DNA of 64,000 nucleotides from Neoceratodus forsteri (taxonomy: Eukaryota > Chordata > Ceratodontiformes > Ceratodontidae), in the NCBI GenBank assembly GCA_016271365.2, contig CM057456.1, positions 162,664,501-162,728,500 on the forward strand, read 5' to 3'. Positions 58,694-64,000 of the stretch are shown in pieces (the first letter of the stretch is position 1; each line of letters opens with the position of its first letter). The notes under the pieces are model-generated. The model ran no database searches, was not told the DNA's origin, and worked only from the letters and a program-made list of their open reading frames with translations. Made by a program: the position numbers and the translations under genes.

Positions 58694-59312
58694 CTGCTGG
58701 GATGCATAGGCAGGGCTTCACCAGCAGGAAAAGGGAGGTCATGATGCCACTATACAAGACACTAGTGAGGCCCCACCTGGAGTACAGTGTACAGTTCTGG
58801 AGACCTTACCTACATAAGGACATAGACAAGGCAGAGAAGGTTCAGAAGAGGGCAACAAAGATGGTACATGGATTGCATCACAAGTCCTATGAGGACAGGT
58901 TGAAGGAATTGAATATGTACTCCCTGGAGGAGAGGAGGGAGAGAGTGGACATGATAGAGACATACAAGTATCTTACAGGGAGGAACAGGGTGCAAGAATA
59001 CACTATTTTTAAGCAAAAGATGTTCCAGAACTAGGGGCATGGGATGAAGTTGGAGGGAGGATGATTCAGAGGAAATGTGAGAAAGAATTTCTTCACAGAA
59101 TGGGTGGTGGACAAGTGGAACACCCTGCCTGAGGAAGTGGTGGGGGCTGAAACAATCACAGGATTTAAGAATGCATGGGATAGACATAAAGGAATTCTGG
59201 AGGTCAGGGGTGAGGGGCAGCAGAGTTCTAGAAAACATAAACTGAGTTGCAAACTCAAATAGGCAGACTGGGTGGGCCTTAGGCCCTTATCTGCCGACAC
59301 TATGTATCTATG
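58694..59312 (+). mobile_element. 5'-truncated CR1 3' end, well preserved
   Basis: One open stretch from MHRQGFTSRKREVMMPLYKT, LVRPHLEYSVQFWRPYLHKD and KATKMVHGL-like blocks through LKELNMYSLEERRERVDMIE, then the 3' terminus GGCAGACTGGGTGGGCC and TTATCTGCCGACACTATGTA. Truncated to the last 620 bp. Its sequence is close (by eye roughly 90% or more) to the minus-strand copy starting at 61266, indicating a fairly recent subfamily. Confidence 0.9.
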
Positions 59313-59663
59313 TGTCTTTGTCAGAGTCTAGATAAAAGTATCTGAAGGAAAACAGAATATTCCTAAAGAAAACTGTGTTTGCCAACCCCTTGTGAGGTCA
59401 CCTAGCTCCTTCTCTGTCAGAATATCTAAAAAATATATCTATACAAAACAGGATGTCTTTTCAAAGTATTAAATTCTGCAACCTCGACACAACTCATGTT
59501 CTGCAAATGACTGTTTGATCTTTAGCTACAGCCTTTTCTCACACAGACTTAAAAGCATTTATGATTTTGCACCAGTTTACTAAACCTGGTTTCCTCCTCT
59601 TGAAATGTCATGAAATGGATATGCTCAACTCAAGCCTCTTCCAGCCTGTAATTAACTTTAGAT

Positions 59664-61262
59664 ATCAATCAATCAACCAATTACTTTATTTAACCAGGCA
59701 TAAACACCATTGAGCAAGCTCATTTTCAAGGTGGTCCTGGGCATAAACACAATACAGTACCGTCATAAGATTACAATTACAGTGGACAGCGGTGCAAAAA
59801 AAAAAGAAAAACATTGTGAAGGTGCCAGTCAATATGGGCCTATACATACTGGTCAACATATATAACATGCAAAGGTACATAATGATAAGCTTTACTGAAA
59901 TGAGAAGAGACAACAATCCCATATAGTCTCCGCTGAGTAAGAGCTCATACCTAAATGATAAAAATAAGGAGATATTAAGGAATCGGGTAGAAATTGGGGT
60001 GAAAGAGTAGGCAGCCAAAAGGGAGGCCAGAATAGGTAAAAGGTAGAGAATAGGCAGGGTCATCTTGGATTAAGGGAACTAGGCTTGTAGGTCCTAGGTT
60101 TCTGTTGTTAGGAATGTGGGGTGGATGAGATACTTAGGCATAGGATTTGAGAGTGGCACCGAGGCTTAGGGGCATCGGCATCTGAAACAGTTGCATTATT
60201 CCTTCAGATAATCCATTAATAGAGCTTTGAATGTGAAAATGCTTGGAAGTCAGGATAATTTTAATGAGTCTTGCATAGTGTTCCAAAGTGATGGAAGTGA
60301 GAAGTTGATTGCTGCTGAGCCAAGGTAGTTTTCACTCTAGGAATCTGGAAGCAGATTAAGGAGAAGCATCTCAGGCCACAGGAACCTTTAGCCATTTGAA
60401 GATGTTTGAGATGTATGCAGGAGGTTATCAGATAATGCTCTAAAAACCAGAGGAGAGCATTCCTTTTTCTTCTAGTTGAGAGTGAGGTCCATCCGAAACC
60501 TGGTATAACGACAGTGATGTGTACTACAGGGTAGATTTAAGATAAATCTTAAAGCCGGTGGTAAAAGTGTCCAGATTGTTTAGCATCGTTGATGGGCAAT
60601 GACTGTAAAGGAAGTCAGCTAGTCCAGTATAGGTAGGAATATAGTTTGTACTAGTCTCATTCTGGCTTCTAACGTGAGTAGGTGTTTAATGCATAGAATA
60701 AACCTAATCGCTGTCTTAGTTTCTTCAAGGTTTCATTTAAGTGGCACAGAAAGTTGAGCTTGTTATCCAGTCAGAACCCTAGGTATTTAAAGGTATCAAC
60801 TACTTCCAGGGGTTCATCTAAGAGTGTTCGGATCTGTGTGATATGTGGACATCCGTAAGTAGACTTTGGTGAAAGAATCATTGCTTTAGTATTTTGGCAT
60901 TGAGGAGGAGCTTATGAGTGAGAAGGTTGTATTGGAGGGTGACAAAGTCTTTCTGTAAGTACTCATGGGCCAGATCCAAGGATGCATTTGTGGTATAGAG
61001 TACAGTATCATCTGCTAATAAGTGCACATTTGCTATGCCCAGCTGAGTCCAGATTATTGATGTATATTGCAAAGAGGATAGGCCCAGGATGGAGCCTTGT
61101 GGGACTCCTCGCAACAAGGATTTTGTGGGGACAGATCTCCTATGCTTTGACTTGTTGTAACCTATTGGTTAGGTAGCTGGTGAACCATTTAATGGCAGAA
61201 CTATCAAGTCCGATGTTACTCAGTGCAGTAAGCATGATGGTATGATCCACACTATCAAAGGC
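59664..61262 (-). mobile_element. L2-like LINE, RT and 3' end (minus strand), interrupted by CR1
   Basis: On the minus strand, KAFDSVDHTIML is encoded at 61262-61227, followed by RGVPQGSILG (about 61110), NVHLLADDTVLYT (about 61010) and SLDLAHEYLQKDFVTLQYNL. The YADD equivalent reads LADD. The 3' end carries the CCTGGTTAAATAAAG terminus and TTGATTGATTGAT tail (59664-59690). The element is cut exactly at KAFDSVDH by the CR1 starting at 61266; the remainder would lie beyond the window. Confidence 0.85.
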
Positions 61263-61265
61263 CTT

Positions 61266-64000
61266 ACTTACATAGATACATAGACAGTGTCGGCAGAAAG
61301 GGCCTATGGCCCACCCAGTCTGCCTATTTGAGCTCAGTAAGTTCAGTTTGTGTTTTCCTAGAAGTCTGTTGCCCTTACCCTGACCTCCAGAATTCCTTTA
61401 TGTCTATCCCATGCATTCTAAATCCGTGATTGTTTCAGCCCCACCACTTCCTCAGGCAGGGTGTTCCACTTGTCCACCACCCGTTCTGTGAAGAAATTCT
61501 TCCTCATGTTTCCTCTGAATCGTCCCTCCCTCCAACTTCATCCCATGCCTTCTAGTCCTGGAACATCTTTTTGCTTAAGAATAGTGTATTCTTGCACCCT
61601 GTTCGTCCCTATAAGATACTTGTATGTCTCTATCATATCCCCTCTCTCCCTCCTCCAGGGACTACATGTTCAGTTCCTTCAACCTGTCTTCATAGGACTT
61701 GTAATGCAATCCATGCACCATCTTTGTTGCCCTCCTCTGAACCTTCTCTACCCTGTCTATGTCCTTACGTGAGGTATGGTCTCCAGAACTGTACACTGTA
61801 CTCCAGGTGGGCCTCACTAGTGTCTTGTATAGCGGAATTATGACCTCCCTTTTCCTGCTGGTGATGCCCTGCCTATACATCCCAGCATCCTATTTGCTTT
61901 ACCTGCTGCCTTGTCACACTGTTTCCTACCTTGAGGTCATCAGAGATGATAACCCCAAGATCCCTTTCCTGCTTGGTGCATGCTATATCCTCACCCCCCA
62001 ACTGATATATTGTGCCAGGGTTTTTGTGCCCCATATGCATTATCTTGCACTTCTTTGCATTGAATTTCAACTGCCAAACCCTGACCATTCTTCAAGTTTC
62101 TGCAGGTCCCTTCTCATTCTGTCTACACCCTCTGGTGTATCTACTCTGTTACAGAGCTTTGTGTCATCAGCGAACAGTGAAATTCTGCCTTCTAGGTCCG
62201 CGCAATGTCACTGATGAAGATGTTGAATAGAACCGGTCCCAGCACTGATCCCTGTGGTACCCCACTGGTCACTCTTCCCTCTGTGGGTGACAGCCATTTA
62301 CCACCACCCTCTGTGTCCTGCCACCCAGCCAGTTACCTACCCACCACACTACTGTCCTGCCCACACCCATATTCCCCAGTTTGTTTAATAGTCTTCTATG
62401 TGGCACAGTGTCAAAGGCCTTGCTGAAGTCCAGATAGGCCATGTCCACTGCCCTCCCTGATCCACCTCCCTAGTCACCCAGTCAAAAATTCAATGAGGTT
62501 GGTCTGACATGACCTCCCCTGGTGAAACCATGCTGCCTTGGGTCCTGTAGTCCATTGACAACCAGATGCTCCACCAATCTCTCCTTCAGTAGTGCTTCCA
62601 TGATCTTCCCCACTACCGAGGTGAGGCTGACTGGTCTGTAGTTCCCAGCTTCCTCTTTGTTCCCACTTTTGTATAAGGGACTACATCTGCTGTCCTCCAG
62701 TCTTTGGGTACCTCCCTGTTTCCAGTGATGGCTAAACAGGATAGCCAGAAATTCAGCCACCACCTCTCTTAGTTCTTTAAGGACTCTGGGTGCACCCCAT
62801 CTGGCCCCATTGCTTTATCAACTCTTATTACTTCCAGTTCCTTCAGGACCCTTTCTGCGTAAAGGACTTGTGTCCATTTCTGCACCATTCTCACCCCTTG
62901 TACTCCCTTCAGACCCATTACCCTCCTCTTCCTCAGTAAAGACTGAGCAGAAATACCTGTTCAATATGTCAGCTTTACTGTTGTCATCCTCCACTGACCC
63001 CCATCCTCCCCTTCAGTCTCACTATCCCTCCCTTTGTCTTTCTTTTTTCACTTATGTACCTGTAAAGGTTTTGTCCCTCACCCACTGATTTTGCAATGTG
63101 TTCTTCTGTCTGAGCTTTGGCTTCCCTTACTGACCTCCCTGCCTCCGTTTGCTTCTCCTGGCACTTCTCCCTATCCCCTTCTGCCTGTGTCTTTTGTATT
63201 GCCTGAATGCAATCTTTTTGGCTTTCACTTTCTTTGCTACCTCTTTGGAAAACCATAATGGTCTCCTCTTCCTTTTCCTCTTGCTAACCTGCTTAATGCA
63301 TAATACTGTTGTTCTTGTAATCCCCATTTTAAATACTGCCCTGTTCCTCAACCACTGATTCCTGTCCCATTCCCTTAATGCCTCTTTCAAGTATCTCCCA
63401 TTTTCCCAAAGTCTGCCCCCTAAAATCCAGGACACGTGTTTTTGTGTGGTTTGGTTCTGCTCTTTCTGTGATTTCAAACCACAATGACTGGTGGTCACTG
63501 TTCCCCAGGTGCTCCCCACTGTTACTCCCATCACACTGTCCTGTTTGTGAGCACAGGGTCCAGTATTGCCTTCTGCTGAGTTGGTTCCATGACCAGTTGC
63601 TTGAGGAAGGCACCCTGAAGAGTCCAGGATAAATCTGCTCCTAGTTGATGCTGCTGCTGGGATGCTCCAGTCCACGTCTGGAATATTGAAGTCTCCAACC
63701 AGTACTACCTCACCCTTGTCTGCCATCCTTTGGATGGCTAGCATCAACTCCTATCTGTTTCTTCCTCCTGGGCTGGTGGTCTATAGACCACACCTGTGTG
63801 GATGGCTGTCTCCATTTTCCTTTTCAGCTTAACCCACAGTATCTCTCCCCATTTTGTTCCTCCTTGATCTCTATGGCCCTTATGTCATTTTCACATATAG
63901 TGCCACTCCTCCTCCCTTCCTGCCTGCTCTGTCTCTTCTGAATATGTTGTGACAGGTATGGCCATCTCCCAGTCATGGTTATCATTACACCAGGTTTCAA
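61266..64000 (-). mobile_element. CR1 LINE (minus strand), runs off the window end
   Basis: The 3' terminus at 61266-61320 (CATAGATACATAGACAGTGT, GGCCCACCCAGTC) is followed, reading leftward on the minus strand from 64 kb, by endonuclease (VVLVGDFNIPDVDWSIPAAA at about 63.7 kb), linker, RT (HLVVNGLQDPRQHGFTRGGH at about 62.55 kb; FSKAFDTVPHRRL at about 62.4 kb) and the post-RT LVRP and HYKSYEDRLKELNM blocks. The frame at 63127-63747 stays open for 206 codons, the longest LINE frame in the window. Confidence 0.9.
63127..63747 (-). pseudogene. CR1 ORF2 endonuclease C-terminal part and linker
   Basis: A 206-codon open segment. MADKGEVVLVGDFNIPDVDW is the central catalytic strand of the APE-type endonuclease (Asp and Asn of GDFN). 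VTVGSTWGTVTTSHCGL corresponds to the SDH region in a degraded form (TSH). A Lys/Arg-rich linker with WFSKEVAKKVKAKKIAFRQY follows. Continues into broken RT frames downstream. Confidence 0.85.

Noticed and set aside
1..64000. CRISPR arrays, operons, prokaryotic promoters or phage genes
   Set aside because: The spaced repeats present are a minisatellite and transposon arms; gene structure and elements are clearly those of a vertebrate nuclear genome.

Overview
This window is intronic and exonic DNA of a vertebrate nuclear gene, not a prokaryotic or viral locus. Eight short exons on the minus strand, each bounded by GT-AG splice sites in consistent phases, encode consecutive pieces of an unconventional myosin-X (MYO10) tail. 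In transcript order they are: end of PH2 (54781-54874), linker into PH1C (54399-54454), PH1C into PH3 (49895-50035), PH3 core (48590-48782), end of PH3 (45485-45641), start of MyTH4 (43463-43586), core MyTH4 (32380-32675), and MyTH4/FERM junction (11353-11560). The motor, IQ, coiled-coil and most FERM exons lie outside the window.

Most of the remaining sequence is transposon debris. CR1-type LINEs dominate, with at least eight copies on both strands and two near full length (about 12.5-16.83 kb plus; about 18.03-23.1 kb minus). There are also L2-like LINEs (4.4-7.8 kb minus; 57.4-58.0 kb plus; 59.66-61.26 kb minus), L1-like elements (1.44-3.08 kb; 24.64-29.13 kb), a DIRS-type tyrosine-recombinase retrotransposon (32.70-39.8 kb, minus), and several non-autonomous DNA elements: a hAT-like MITE, a TTAA-flanked T2/Kolobok-like foldback, a Harbinger-like foldback and others. 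Insertions are nested: L1 and a Harbinger-like element sit in one CR1, and a CR1 fragment plus a hAT MITE sit in the DIRS element. A 57-bp minisatellite occupies 3.1-4.4 kb and is itself interrupted.

The abundance of CR1/L2 LINEs with DIRS, T2-like TTAA MITEs and hAT MITEs, and introns up to about 21 kb, suggest an amphibian with a moderately large genome (a caecilian would fit) or another large-genome non-amniote. This is inference; no species is identified.

The coding exons carry several frame breaks although their protein sequence, splice sites and phases are otherwise well conserved. At least five are restored by adding one base to a homopolymer run. The same contraction appears in a target-site duplication and in a hairpin arm. 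Long-read assembly error is the simplest explanation, so broken reading frames in this window should not be taken as pseudogenisation by default. The point of most biological interest is the DIRS terminus, which abuts the 3' splice site of the MyTH4 exon at 21 bp, so that exon's branch point probably lies in transposon sequence. I found no convincing new biological system.
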